Part shown: in pieces, positions 13,550-25,824 of the stretch
How the letters are laid out: every line of letters starts with the position of its first letter
Numbering within the stretch: the first letter of the stretch is position 1
Source of the DNA: Talinum fruticosum
Taxonomy: Eukaryota; Streptophyta; Magnoliopsida; Caryophyllales; Talinaceae
Direction of reading: 5' to 3'
Assembly (NCBI GenBank): GCA_021018815.1
Contig: JAITYX010000055.1
Coordinates: 3,099,422-3,163,421 of the forward strand
Length of the DNA: 64,000 bases
Translations under genes and position numbers: made by a program
The notes under the pieces: model-generated
Database searches by the model: none
What the model saw: only the letters and a program-made list of their open reading frames with translations
Told to the model about the DNA's origin: nothing

Positions 13550-16087
13550 ATGTTTGGGATTATTTTTTTAGTTTACAATTCAATTTTTTCCGCATTAGAA
13601 TTAAAGATAATATCTTTAAAAATATTATGGATTTTTTTGAAATATAGATAATATCTATAGATTAAAAATAATACCGTGCAGTAAAAAAGGAAAAAAAACC
13701 AAAAATTTTCTAAAATGCTAATACCAATACACGAACACCCGACTTCTCGAAGCAACAAGGTTTCACATACCAACAAGCCTCGCCTTATTCTGTGCCACTT
13801 ACTCTTTATTATATAATTTATATATGCCAATTCAGGTGACGCCGTGAATTATTTTCCGCCGCCGGCGAGGAAGGGATCGCTATACCGGGGAAGAAGGGGT
13901 GGTTGCCACGGGTAAGAAAAGGGTGGCAACCCACTTCTTTTGGTCGAAAATTTCAACCTCACCGAAATCCATGGAGGTATAAGGAGTTTGGTTGGAAAAA
14001 TTGAGCTTCAACAATAAATGGCTGATATCAATCTTAATTTTTTTCTTCTTCATTAGAATTTTTAGACTAGAAAAATTTAGTTTGGCCGGAAAAAGTTGGC
14101 CGAAAAAATTCTTTTTAACCTATATTGATGAAATTAAAGCAACCAAACAATTCTTAAAAGAATTTATTTTTCTTTTTATTTATAAATAATTTTTTAATAA
14201 AAATATAGTTTTTAATTTTTTTCCAAATTAAAAAAATAAATGGCCAAAATTTAATATGCCACGTGTACGGTTAATATTTTTTCTATTATAATGATTATCA
14301 TATAACGACAATCATTATAAGTGCTTTTATTTTATAAATTATTTACAAACTCCAAGCTTAGATGTCGTCAAATAAATGACGACTTTATTAATTGACATTT
14401 GCAATAGATCTCAAATTCAAATAAATATAGAATTAAAATGACAAAATATATCATCTTTATAAAAAAACGACCTTCCAGGAAGAGCTTCGTCAAAATTGTA
14501 TAATTTTGTTGTTGAGATAATATACCTACTATTATAGTCCAAACTCGAAGAGTTAATACATCCTTACAGATCCATATTACAATCCTGCAAATTCTTCAAT
14601 GCTTTTAGGAACATATACTCATAGGAAAGAGAGATTAGGCCCACAAAATTCTCCTTATTTTTCTATTCGTCTAACTATCTTTAGATATATGACGAGGAAG
14701 ATATATTTTTGGTGCATATAAGACCGTTTTATTACAATTTATCAATAATTTAACTCAAACCTAGTTGTTCGAATCAGGTGTGCATTACACGCAGTTTTAG
14801 CCTATCGAAGGAGATTTTGATTCGATGAATGAAGGATGTGTTGAGATATCGCAATCAATATTAAATCTTTTTTTAATCAGAGCAATCAATATTAAATCTT
14901 GCAAAAGCTATAATAATTAAGAATATAATTAATTGCACCCAAAAAATTGGTATAATTAAGAAGGTCAAATCACCACACCAAAAAAAAAAAAAAGAAGGTC
15001 AAATCACGTCTAACTTAAATTAATATGGCTGTACCCCCTCCCAAAAAAAAAAGGCGAAAAAGATTTTAATTATTATTTTACTAGCCGCTATTTTTTTTAT
15101 TTCTAAAATTTGATGATATAAAATAAATACTTCCCGTTTTAAAAACATGTTATTTTAATTAACTTTTTTGTTTTATAATATTTATCACTTTATAATTTTA
15201 ATGATATGTTAATTACTAATTTATCAATTTTGTCCTTATTAATTTCTTTGTTTCTCTTCTTTTTCATTAATTTTTTTATTTTTAATAAAATATAGGAGCA
15301 ACTTAGTCTTTTAATATAAAATTTGTCATGAATTTTGTGTTTCCTTGATATTATCTCATAACCTTAAAACGACATATATTTTAAAACGAAGAGAATATAA
15401 TACAAATCATGATTTAAGATCGAACCGAAAAATTTCATCATACTCCAAGCCAAACATACCAAACACGTTTAACTATGGAGATTTAAAGATAGACTTTTAA
15501 AAAAAGAATCCGTATCTTTAAGTCACGTTCGAAATATTACACTCATGTTTAATGCTTCTCTTCCGGTTGTATTATAATTATACTGTATACTATCTATGAT
15601 GACTCATCTTAATAAATTTTTTACGCACAAATTCATTTTTTCTTCGTCAATAAGGAGAAAAAAACGTTAAATTATGATAGAGACCACAACCTCTAATCAC
15701 ATGAATCCATTTTGCTTTTGAATTTCTTTTTTTTTTTTTAATTTGGTGCAAATCCTTTGCATGGTGCAATGTATTCTATGTTTTTGTAAATTTGTGCATT
15801 TTATTCAACAACTTCAGCTGCCTGTGATTTTGTTCATGCAATGCAAGTCAACAACGCATATGCATGCAATTGAACGCCACAAAATTTCAGTCGGCATTGA
15901 TATTATTTATATATGACGACAAGTAAGACATGACTTCACTTTTATATGTTTTATTGATAGTTATCTTATGTATTAAAAGGAGGTACACCTATCAATAAAA
16001 CTAGAATTTAGCTTTAAATTTTTGTTTTTACATTTGAAAGTTAACTCTACCGGTTGAGCTTGTCGACATTATTTTTCACACATGTAG
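13550..16087. other. AT-rich intergenic DNA
   Basis: Contains a small GC-rich patch (13838-13975) without a recognisable product and one Stowaway copy (listed separately). Nothing else can be supported. Confidence 0.4.
15130..15394. mobile_element. Stowaway MITE, diverged copy
   Basis: Same family as the pair near 29 kb: CTTCCCGTTTTAAAAACATG at the left, ATATTTTAAAACGAAGAGAA at the right, with the shared interior AATATAAAATTTGTCATGAA. Confidence 0.7.
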
Positions 16088-17930
16088 ATTGGATCCCCTC
16101 ATATATACGAGTGTGCATATTCATACGTGTGTGTATGTGTAACGAGTGGAGTCAAATAGAGCACGATAGTTTCTAAGTGAATCCCCACATTTTTTTTTCT
16201 TTTTTTGCACCCGGTAAAAAGATAGAAATAGCAAAACTTAGACAGACCCTTCTCACAAGGGTTCCGCCTAAATTATCATTTGCCAAGATACATGAAAGAG
16301 AAGGGGAGGGGCACTCTTCCCAAATGGATGGCGGAGAGAGTGTGACCATAGTGAGCCAACCAGTCAGCTGCAGACATTTGCTTCCCTGTAAATATGGTTG
16401 ATTTTGCGGCTTTGAAAAGCGGACATTATCCGTATGATATCTTGAATGATATAGTCGATTTCCCATGGTGTTTTAAACCTACCTCCGATGCTATCAATGA
16501 TAATTTTATTATCGCCTTCAATTTCGATATTTCCGATGTTAACTTTGATCGCTTGTTGAATACCAAATCTAAGTGCACTCGCTTCAAGCAACTAAAATTG
16601 ATGTGTGTCCTAATCGGCCGCTCCCGAGAGTAGAAGGTTGCCCCGGTTATCTCTCAACAAGAAGCCCATAGTCTGCAGTATTGTTTTTACGAGAACCATC
16701 AAAATTGAGCTTGACATATCCATTGTCCGGCTTATTCCATTTCACCGGATGAAGTCGTTTGACACTTGTTGTACTCGCCATTGGTGAAGACCTCAAATGG
16801 AGAGCAAATTTTTCTTGATTTCCATTCGCAGCTGCTTTCTTTGCTCTAATAAGAACTCTAACATGATGAAAATCTTCATCTCCGAAGATTACCGCATTCC
16901 TTTCCTTCCGGATGCTCCAAAGAAGGAAGATGACTCGTTGTAGCCGATCCTTTGGGAGGGAGGTGTGTGCCGCTTTGAGGATGTTGATACCATTAATGTG
17001 AGGATTGATGAAATTAATTGAGTGGATCCATTGGTGGCTTCTTGCCGATTCCGATTTGGGAGGTTCTTAGCGAGTTGAAAAAAGGTGGTTGCTTGATCCA
17101 TCCCGATGATGGCAAATTTTGCATCTTGGGTCTAATTGTATACTTCTTTCGAGCAAGAGTCCTTCTCAAAGGTAATACATCATGTAGAAACTGCCAAAGG
17201 AAGGTTTTGATCTTTGGGGGTATATTTGTATTCCAAATCCAGACTACCTTCCCAAGAATCATGCCTATGAGCATTCCGAGCAAATTTTGTTGCCGTTTTT
17301 GTTGTGAACAGACCATTCCCCGATAAACCCTAACAGGATTCATCCTGTTTAGTAAACATTGAAAGTTGGATACCGGTAATGATATCAATAATCTCATTTG
17401 GCAAAACCAATCTAAGCTTTGGGATGTTCCATTCATTATCCTTGTTGATGAAAAAGCTGACCTTTGTTTGTAGGTCAAGCGTTTCGGGTCAAACCCGAGT
17501 GAGTCGGAGGAGGTTTTGGTGGTAGCACCATAAATCTGTCCAAAATCTAATTGTAGATCCATCCCCTACTTTCCACCGAATCCCTTTACGGAAAGTAGGA
17601 TAGCTTTTAAACAACGATTTCCAAACCCAAGAGTCCCCTCGCTTTGGGGGTCCGGAAAACAAATCACACTGGTCCGCATACTTTGCTTTCATATTTTGGA
17701 CCCATATATTATTTGGTTCTTTTAAAAGTTTCCATATAAGTTTACATTGAAATGCAGTATTAACGATTTCCACAAGAAAGGGAATCCCCACATATATATG
17801 AGTGTGCATATTCATACCTGCGTGTGTATGCATAACGAGCGAATCCCCACATATATACGAGCGTGTATGATTCATACGCGTTGTGTGTGCATAACGAGTG
17901 GAGTTAAGTAGAGAACGGCATTATCGTAGG
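16088..17930 (+). repeat. Short minisatellite split by the LINE
   Basis: Three related units occur at about 16088-16165, 17781-17840 and 17841-17925. They share the pattern (G)AATCCCCACATATATACGAG, then GTGCATATTCATACG, a TGTGTGTAT run, and ATAACGAG. The first and third also share GTGGAGTYAARTAGAG. Removing the LINE and one target copy leaves a contiguous array of about 60-90-bp units. Confidence 0.6.
16191..17781 (-). mobile_element. L1-type LINE, 5'-truncated, with 12-bp TSD
   Basis: The plus strand starts with a T-rich tail (16191-16207), the reverse of a LINE poly(A). The 12-bp direct repeat GAATCCCCACAT flanks it at 16179-16190 and 17782-17793, the hallmark of target-primed insertion. 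Reading leftward on the minus strand: the end of the RT region (FQCKLIWKLLKEPN, SWVWKSLFK, GIRWKVGDGSTIRFWTDLWC, about 17755-17540), a zf-RVT block (NIPPKIKTFLWQFLHDVLP, about 17235-17175) and an RNase H piece (ASALRFGIQQAI, EIEGDNKIIIDSI, KINHIYREAN, about 16590-16370). Frameshifts and stops separate the blocks. At 1.6 kb it lacks ORF1, the endonuclease and most of the RT. Confidence 0.88.
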
Positions 17931-18589
17931 CTTGGGAATGCACGTGAACTGGGTTCCTTTAAGGGCATTGTTGATGGTAAAGATCGATCTCATTGTGGAA
18001 TTCCTTCTAGAGATCGAGATGGAACATGTTTGAAAGTGACTTTGGTATACAAGAATAAAGTCTATGTGGATTGTGAAAGGGCTGGTTGACATAGAATAAA
18101 TACACGTTACTTGATTACTTTTATTAGCTCTTCACGACATTTTCACCATCCAAATCCCAAATATGCACAACAAAAAAGTGACTATAGAGATGATTATTGC
18201 ATAAAGCTCATGGTTCGGATGGTATACCAACGTTTTTTTTTTCAATTTTGATGGCACATAAGTTTGAAATTACGGTATTAATTTGGTTCTCGATGCCCTC
18301 AATGATAATGGTGATTAAAGTGGAAATAAACCTTTTATTTCCTTAATATTATATATGAAAATCTCGAAAATAAATATGAATTTTAGATCTATTAACCTAT
18401 GTAATGTGCTTTACACACTTTTTTTTTTTTTGGTCAATATTCTTACGAGGGTCGCCCTATCCTTATTCATAAATCACAGATTGCATTTTCCCTACAATAT
18501 TAGTTACCGATAATGTCCTTGTAGGGTTTTTATTATAATTTTGTTATATTAAAAAGAGGATGAAAATTATTGTTAAAGGGTTACATAAT

Positions 18590-18735
18590 CCTTAAATTGG
18601 ATATGGGTAAGACATATATATTAGAGTCGAATCGGAGTTTCTTTGATGTACCTTAACAACTCATCTCAACTCTTTTGTACAATTTGTAAGAAAATTATCT
18701 TATTTAAGGTTCGAACCCCGATAATTAAACAGAAT
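18590..18735 (+). mobile_element. SINE-like, tRNA-derived fragment
   Basis: AAGGTTCGAACCCCG near 18708 is an excellent B box. Upstream sequence is too diverged to give an A box. No cloverleaf can be drawn. Confidence 0.3.
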
Positions 18736-19489
18736 GAAAGTATAAAACATTTGTCACTAGATCAACACTCACTTGATTAATAGTGAGCCAGGATAAATAT
18801 GGGATTTAATAAGATATGGGTGGGCTTATAATGAGGTGGGTATGATCATTGTCACCCATATGCAACCTTAGTCAATGGTGAGCCAAGAAAATGGTTTGTT
18901 TTCACAAAGGAGTCTCCACTATGGCAAATTGTTCTCGACGTCTCGCACTACCAATTTACATTGTGTGAAAAAGATTTGTCCAAACTCATAGAAAACTCCA
19001 TGACGTTCGTATTTGTTATAGGGCTTGGATACTTGTTATATCACCATATTTCCACTTCTTAATCAATGTGTGCTACTACCATACATCTAATTTTTCGAAT
19101 AAGGAAATGGAATAAAACCTTAGTTGCAAAGTTGTTGTGGGCAGTTTCATGCAAAAAAGATATTCTATGGGTAAAGTATGTTTATTAGGAGAATTTTTAT
19201 TTTAATCATTCACTATTTAAAATACATTACACCTTCCATCGAACTAAAAAAAAATAATTATAAGAGAATTTTTATTCTAAAATAACGTAGCATGTTTTCT
19301 TTTTCCCCTAAGAAAAAGGGAAGGAGGCGCAGTACTAACACGAGGTAGTGGTGCCGCACCTAAGCAAACGGCATAAACTTTTTTTTTTTTTTTTTAATTC
19401 AAAGAAAATGACATCTCACATATCACATATATAAAGATGCCGTAAGCTAAGATGTCATAATGTTATGATCTTAATTAACTTAAGTGAGA

Positions 19490-19552
19490 AGACCTCGACT
19501 TCGTGGTTAAGATTAAAATTCGGGATACATTAAGATGTAAGTTCGATTCCCT
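19490..19552 (+). mobile_element. SINE-like, tRNA-derived fragment
   Basis: A GTGGTTAAGA-type A-box region is followed 30-40 bp later by GTTCGATTCCC, a good pol III B box. The sequence cannot fold as a tRNA, so a SINE head is the likely source. Confidence 0.35.
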
Positions 19553-20296
19553 CTTTTATTATATTGTATTACTCATTATGAGTGATTTAAATCCAAAAAA
19601 TAATTAACTTTAAGTGAGAAAATTTCCTAATTAAGAGGTACAATTAACAACCTATACTGACAGAATATTTATACCACTAAATTTATTTTTAACAAATTAA
19701 ATTCATTTAAAAATATATTATAATGACTTTAGGTAATACAGTAGATTTAACTTTTTCTTGTTCATGGAAAGAGTACAGAATGACAGATGTATTTTCATAA
19801 ATCAACTTTCTCCGCCCACAAAGGGAAAAAAATAAATAAATAATTGTCAACAAAATGTGATCAAATCTCTTGTTTTTTTTATACTAAATTCTAGTCAAAT
19901 TGGTATTAAACTCAACGCCACTAGTTAAAAAGAGCAAGGCAAAAGTGTTTTTTTTTTTTTCTACACTTCATAGGCTCCAATTGCGACATTGCAAATTCCC
20001 ACGTGTTTGATGTTCCAATTGAAAGCATTTGGCCTCAGTCTAAAAATTCTCACCTGATACGATAATATAAAAAAGAAACTCAAACTCGATTTAAATTATA
20101 AAGAGAAATTCAAACTCGACATATAATTTGAAATCGACTAGATTTGATTGTTTAGTATGAAAATATTCTTTTTGATATTTTTAAGTAAACTTAAACTTTT
20201 TAAAAATTTAATATAATTAAATATATTATTAAATAGGTTGATTAAACCGACACATTTTCTGAGTCTATTTTTTTTATTAATAAATTATAACATACA

Positions 20297-20372
20297 TATA
20301 CACACAAGGTAGAGAGAATTGAACCATAATATTTGTCGTGTAAAGCAGTCATCCTACCATTAAAGTACTCCG
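20297..20372 (-). mobile_element. SINE-like, tRNA-derived fragment
   Basis: On the minus strand, TAATGGTAGGATGA (A-box like) precedes GGTTCAATTC (B-box like) at near-tRNA spacing, but arm pairing is missing. Confidence 0.35.
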
Positions 20373-21182
20373 AGTATAACATTTTATAGATGTATTTGGC
20401 CATGAGTTTTCCATATATTTTATTTCCCCTCACACACGATTCAATATTCAGGGCTAAGTTACATGACGATCACTCACTCCCCAACTCGGCCCCAATTCGT
20501 TGATCATCACTTTACAGATAGATATAGTGAGTTAGTCACCTGACTTTATTTTTGAGGTGTTTATTGGCTGGGGAAGAAGAGTAGCCCTACTTGTCTTGTA
20601 TATATTAAAATAAGATATGTATTCGGTGGATCTCACGTATAATAATTGATAGAAGAACACTCAACATTGTGAATAAAAATTGTGGTTCAAATTTTTATCT
20701 CTATTGATATTTCTGTTTTTAGGCATTATTTAAATATTATATATTTTTTTATATCTTATCTATTATATGCTTTAGAGTTTATACTTTCAGTACATATATT
20801 AAAAAATATTTGGACAAAAGGTAAATAGAGAGAATTTTGTAGGTCAAATATAACAATCTGGCACCTGAAAGTATAAACTCTCAAATCCATATAAGAATTT
20901 ATACTTCTTCCATACAATTATAATTGTTATAACTTTTATTTTGATTTATCCCAAAAAAATTGTTATGGTTAATTACTATAATTAAAAAATTAAAAAAACT
21001 TTTTAAAGATAAGTTAGACATCAATTAATGCTTTCTTGGTGTTGAAAATTGTAGATGATAATGGTAATTTAGAAATATATTTTCTGTTAGGGGTACATTT
21101 TTTGTTTAACCGGAATGTAATCCTTTTTTAGGGCGTGAATGTTTAAGGTAAAAGTTCTATTAACAATTACATTTTTTGATAT

Positions 21183-21826
21183 TTGAACTTATATTTTTCT
21201 TTTTAAGGTGAGGTCACAAATACCACCTTAACCAACACTTTATGTGTAATTTAAAGTAATAAATACATTTCTTGAAAAGCAATTTTTTTTCAACAATAAC
21301 AATCTTTGTTGGTTGAAGTTATTTGCATAAGAAAATATGTACTAAAAGTACATCAACTTATTGTAATTTATTGATTTGTTTTTAATTATTCTTAAATATA
21401 TTTCTATGGTGATATTTTTCTGTAGTTACATCACATAGGCCCAGTTCTATTTACTTGTAAGGAGTTGTAAAATTATAAATCATCCTAACAAGTATACTTC
21501 TAAAGATTCGAACTTGTATTCTTCTTTTTGAGGTGAGGTCACTATACCACGTCACCCAACACTTTGTTGATTTTGTTATGTGTAATTTAAAGTAATAAAT
21601 ACACTTCTTAAAAAGCAAATGTTTTCAACGATAACAATCTTTTGTTGGATGGAGGGAATATTTACATAAAAAAATGTATACTAAAAGTACATCCACTTAT
21701 TATAATTTGTTGGTTTGCTTTAATTATACACTTAAAATTCATATTTTTATGGTGATATTTTTCTCTAGTTACATCACATAGGATCTATTTCTATTTAACT
21801 GTAAAGAGTTGTAAGGGTATAAAGCA
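21183..21826. repeat. Tandem duplication of about 330 bp
   Basis: Segments 21183-21484 and 21509-21826 align along their length. Shared marks are GGTGAGGTCAC, TGTAATTTAAAGTAATAAAT, ACTAAAAGTACATC and GTTACATCACATAGG, offset by 325-343 bp. Many point differences show it is not recent. Confidence 0.75.
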
Positions 21827-21997
21827 TTGTAAGAAAATATAAAGAGTTGTAAGATAATTATAAAGTTAGTTATAAAAATTTGTAAGTAAATCTAAGGAAG
21901 TATAAACAGTTGTAAGAAGTTACAAAAAGTTATAAGAAATTACAAAAAGTTATAAGAAATTACAAGGTTGTAAGATAAAGTTAAATGGAACCGGGCC
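21438..21997. mobile_element. MITE-like element with GGCCC ends, internally rearranged
   Basis: GGCCCAGTTCTATTTACTTG at the left matches the inverted right end GGCCCGGTTCCATTTAACTT, and ATA is repeated outside both ends (21435-21437 and 21998-22000). The interior contains part of a tandem duplication and a run of degenerate AGTTGTAAGAAATTA units (21800-21975). Confidence 0.5.
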
Positions 21998-23631
21998 ATA
22001 GTATTGATGTAAATTTTATATCCATTTTATTAGTGTAACGAGAATAGTTGTTGATTGCATAAAAAAATGTACTTTAGCTTGTGTTTATGTTCATATATGT
22101 CAGTTAACTTAATTGATAAAAGTTTTAGAAATTATTTCTAAGTAACTTAATTCGAACCACACCCAAGCACCAAAAAGGGAAAGAGAACAAATATTCTTGA
22201 TATTTTAAATGAGGGTAGGAATTGGTTGACCTGTTGAGGCAATTTATGCCACCAACTTAGAGAAATATCATAAACATGCCTTAATGCTTTAATTCGTTGC
22301 ATGAGTACATATAAAAGGATTGATTTCTTGCACCAAAAAAAAAAAGAAAAAAAAGGTTGATTTAGTATTATGCACATTTTATAATTAAAGGTAAATAAAT
22401 TATTACTAAATTTTAGAAGTAAGAGAAGTAGTAGGGTTGCTAATTAGTTTTTTTTTTTTGAGGTAGAGGTTTGCTAATTAGTTAATTAAGTTTGATTCAA
22501 CTACTAAATTCTAGCTTAGGTAAAATCTAATTTACTTTAACCCAACTTACGATTAGATACGAAACTAAGACTTATCGTTAATATTTATCATCAACATTGA
22601 ACACTCGAGTAACATTAATTAGTATTGATCAATATCAATTAATAATTTATCATATTTTTTAGTATGTAATTTCATATATATTTAACACTTATCAACACTG
22701 TCCAACATCGGTTAGCAATAAGTCAATAAGTGCTTATGTTAAAATTGAAAACAACAAGTACTTAATAAAGAATAAATTTCTTTGCGATTATATATAGAGG
22801 ATAGTAGGGTTAGGTATGCATGCTCCTTGGCCTTTTACCCCGGAATTAAAGGTTGAATAGTTTTAATCTTGTAAATGGTGCTTTCCTCTCAGTACCACAC
22901 ACCATGGTGATACTAATCTTCACTTAATTACTTATATTCTTTTTTTTTTTTTTAATTATTTTTAGAAGAACCCATTTGATCCAGCCTCTGTATTTGTGTT
23001 TATTTCATTTGATGAATACAAAAAAAAAAAAAAAATTTAAAATCCAAAGGATATATCTCTATTAAAGATAGTTTAGACATTATATATTAACACTCGTTTA
23101 AAACAAATTAAAATGACTAAAATATTCTTAATTTAGTTATTTTTCTAATTTACTTCTCCATTACCCTTCACTTCTTTGTCATTGCCTCCATTTAAGTCAC
23201 GCCAAAAAATATATGCCTCAATACGTACTATGATTGATGAGTAACAACAAAGGTCTTGAATGAAGAAAATAGTATATGATGTTTATATGGGGAGTAGATT
23301 AGTCAAGAAAATCCGTACGTAATAAAATTGTGACGTGTCCTTTTATTTATTTATTTTTTTAAGAAAAACGGTCATTCTACAGCATATTTCATATCTCATG
23401 AAACTAATTATCTCTAATGACAAAAAGACATATAAAAAAAAATGAAGAAAATAAAATTGTACAAAAAGGGCTTGAAAAATTATACCCATCTTTATGCAAT
23501 GCAAAAAGGATAATTTTTATTCCACCCAAGTACACCTTAATTATTATAAAATGTAAATTTGTAAGTCGTGATCAGTTAATTTGTCTTGTCCACCAACTAG
23601 TCCACTAAAACAAAAAATAAAAAAATAAAAA

Positions 23632-23637
23632 CACGTG
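23632..23637. promoter_or_regulatory. G-box CACGTG upstream of the CYP94C gene
   Basis: A palindromic CACGTG lies 223 bp upstream of the TATA box. G-boxes bind bHLH factors such as MYC2, and CYP94 genes are known jasmonate-induced targets, so the site is a plausible jasmonate response element. The assignment rests on one hexamer and its position. Confidence 0.4.
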
Positions 23638-23859
23638 TTGAATTAAACCCAACATTAGCTAGCTGGACAATGCCCTAGCTAGCTAATATAATCCACTTTA
23701 ATTTCCAAAAGTTGGGCATCTCTTTTTATTTTTTTCTTTTAAAAACAAAAAATAAAAAAGACAAACCAGAAACTAGAAAACGACTTGACCAATTAAAAAT
23801 CTTAAATTTTTTTTAAAAAAAAACACACAAAAAAACGACAAATAGACTAAAACTCACGT

Positions 23860-23866
23860 TATAAAT
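23860..23866 (+). promoter_or_regulatory. Probable TATA box of the CYP94C gene
   Basis: TATAAAT lies 137 bp upstream of the ATG at 24003, followed by a C-rich, pyrimidine-rich leader (23880-24000). Spacing and sequence fit a plant core promoter. Confidence 0.55.
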
Positions 23867-24002
23867 GACGCACCTCACCACACTCCCTGTCTCCCTCTCC
23901 CTCTCCCCCTCCCCCACACCCCACCACCTTCTCACCTCCTTCCTCTCCCATTTTATTAATCCCTTTGATTCTTTAGTTTCTTTCTCCCTCTATTATTCTC
24001 CA

Positions 24003-25495
24003 ATGGAGTACTCTCTCATTTTTCTCTCTTCCTCTTCTCCTTCCTGACCTCCTTTTCTCTGCTCTCGATCTACTTTTACGCCACCCGGCTCCGCCGCTGC
24101 ACCTGCCACGTATGCTCCTCCTTCGTCTCCGGTCAGTGGAGGGAGAAGTTTCAGAACCTTCCAGACTGGTACACCCACCTCCTGCTCAACTCCCCGACCA
24201 AGACCATCCACATCCATGTGCTCAACAACACCATAACAGCCCACCCCGACAACGTGGAGCACATCCTCCGGGCCCGCTTCGACAACTACCCCAAGGGCCG
24301 GCAGATGTCCGCCATCCTCGGAGACTTGCTCGGCAACGGCATCTTCATCGTCGACGGGGACCACTGGCGGTTCCAGCGTAAGCTCGCCAGCCTCGAGCTC
24401 GGCTCCGTTTCTATTCGGGCCTACGCCCATGAAGTCCTGGCTCATGAGATCCGGGCTCGCCTTGTCCCCTCCCTTATCGGGTCCGCCTCTTCTTTGTTGG
24501 ACCTCCAGGAAGTTTTCCGGAGGTTCTCCTTTGATAATATATGTAGGTTCTCCTTCGGGGTCGACCCGTCAGGCCTCGGGCTTGGGATCGGGCTCATGGA
24601 GGCGTTTGATGAGGCGTCTAGGCTGTCGGCCCAGCGGGCGCTCCACACTTGCTCGCTCGTGTGGCGGGCCAAGCGGCTGCTCAACGTCGGGTCGGAGAGG
24701 AAGCTGAGGGCCGCTATAAGAAAGGTGGATATTGTGGCGAAAAATATCATTTCCGAGAGGAGGAGAAAGGAGGAGCAGAGCAGGGGTGTAAATAAGAGCG
24801 ATTTGTTGTCGAGGTTTATGGGGAGCGTAGCTGACGACAAGTATCTGAGAGATATTGTCGTCAGCTTCCTCCTGGCTGGCCGGGACACCGTCGCTTCGGG
24901 CCTGACAGTTTTCTTCTACCTCCTGGCCCGTAACCCCGAGGCAGAGGCCCGGATTATAGAGGAAAGCGACCATGTCCTAGGCCAGCCCGAGCCTGCCTGC
25001 GTCGTCCCTAATTCGGAGCAGATGAGGGACATGCAATACCTGCAGGCCGCTGTGTACGAGAGCCTCAGGCTGTTTCCACCGATTCAGATGGACTCCAAGT
25101 GGGCTAAAGATGACGACGTCTTGCCCGACGGGACCAAGGTCAAGAAGGGGACCCGGGTCGCATACCATCCGTACGCGATGGGGCGGATGGAGGAGATGTG
25201 GGGTTCGGATTGCCTCGAGTTCAAGCCCGAGAGGTGGCTGGATGATACCGGGCTCTTCAGGCCGGAGAACCCCTACAAGTACCCGGTTTTCCAGGCCGGG
25301 GTTAGGGTTTGCTTGGGAAAGGATATTGCTCTTCAAGTCATGAAGACCGTGGCTCTTGCCCTCATCCGACGGTTCAAGATCCGATTGGCTGACCTGGAGT
25401 GGACCCCGCGATTTGTCCCTGGGCTCACCGCCACCCTCCACGGTGGCCTGCCGGTGGTGGTTAGGGATCGTTGTTCAAGGATATATGATGATTAA
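24003..25495 (+). CDS. CYP94C1: Cytochrome P450, CYP94C type, with a 5' frameshift
   Basis: CYP94 enzymes are ER-bound omega-hydroxylases; CYP94C1 oxidises 12-hydroxy-JA-Ile to 12-carboxy-JA-Ile and so switches off jasmonate signalling. This is a single exon of about 497 codons, normal for the family. Visible marks are the CxCxxC stretch after the membrane anchor, PDWYTHLL, NYPKGRQMSAILGD, WRFQRKLASLELGS, the I-helix AGRDTVAS near 24870-24897, ExxR (ESLR, 25058-25069), PERW (25226-25237) and the haem loop FQAGVRVCLG with its Cys at 25310-25312. RPENPYKYPVFQAG and the C-terminal PGLTAT..GGLPV resemble CYP94C1 best. The oddity is at the start: the ATG at 24003 opens a frame that stops after 14 codons (24045-24047), while the P450 frame is open from 23969 but has no ATG before the conserved region. 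A 1-nt loss or 2-nt gain in the TC-rich tract 24015-24043 would explain it. GC content is far above that of its surroundings. Confidence 0.9.
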
Positions 25496-25700
25496 TTAAA
25501 TAAAACCCAACGTCGACCCAAGAATATAGTGATATATATTGCACATGCCACGAGCGTACCTAAAGGTTAGATAACATGCATGAATTGGTAATTTTTGATA
25601 TAATTATTTGAAGGACAATTAAATTAGGTCTTCAAGTAATTATATATATAGGCTAATGCATGTACATAAGCATAGAAAAATCAGAAAATGATCATGATCA

Positions 25701-25737
<37 letters not shown>

Positions 25738-25747
25738 GTACAATCAG

Positions 25748-25770
25748 AAAATGTACAATCTTTCCTCTTT

Positions 25771-25807
<37 letters not shown>

Positions 25808-25824
25808 GGAAAGATTGTACATTT
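25748..25824. repeat. Palindrome with (TA)n core downstream of the P450 gene
   Basis: AATGTACAATCTTTCCTCTT (25749-25768) is perfectly mirrored by AAGAGGAAAGATTGTACATT (25804-25823) around a TA run of about 30 bp. The whole block can form a long hairpin or cruciform, 250-330 bp after the stop codon. Confidence 0.75.

Noticed and set aside
24442..25441. Long minus-strand frames opposite the P450
   Set aside because: Shadows of a GC-rich coding exon; none resembles a known protein.
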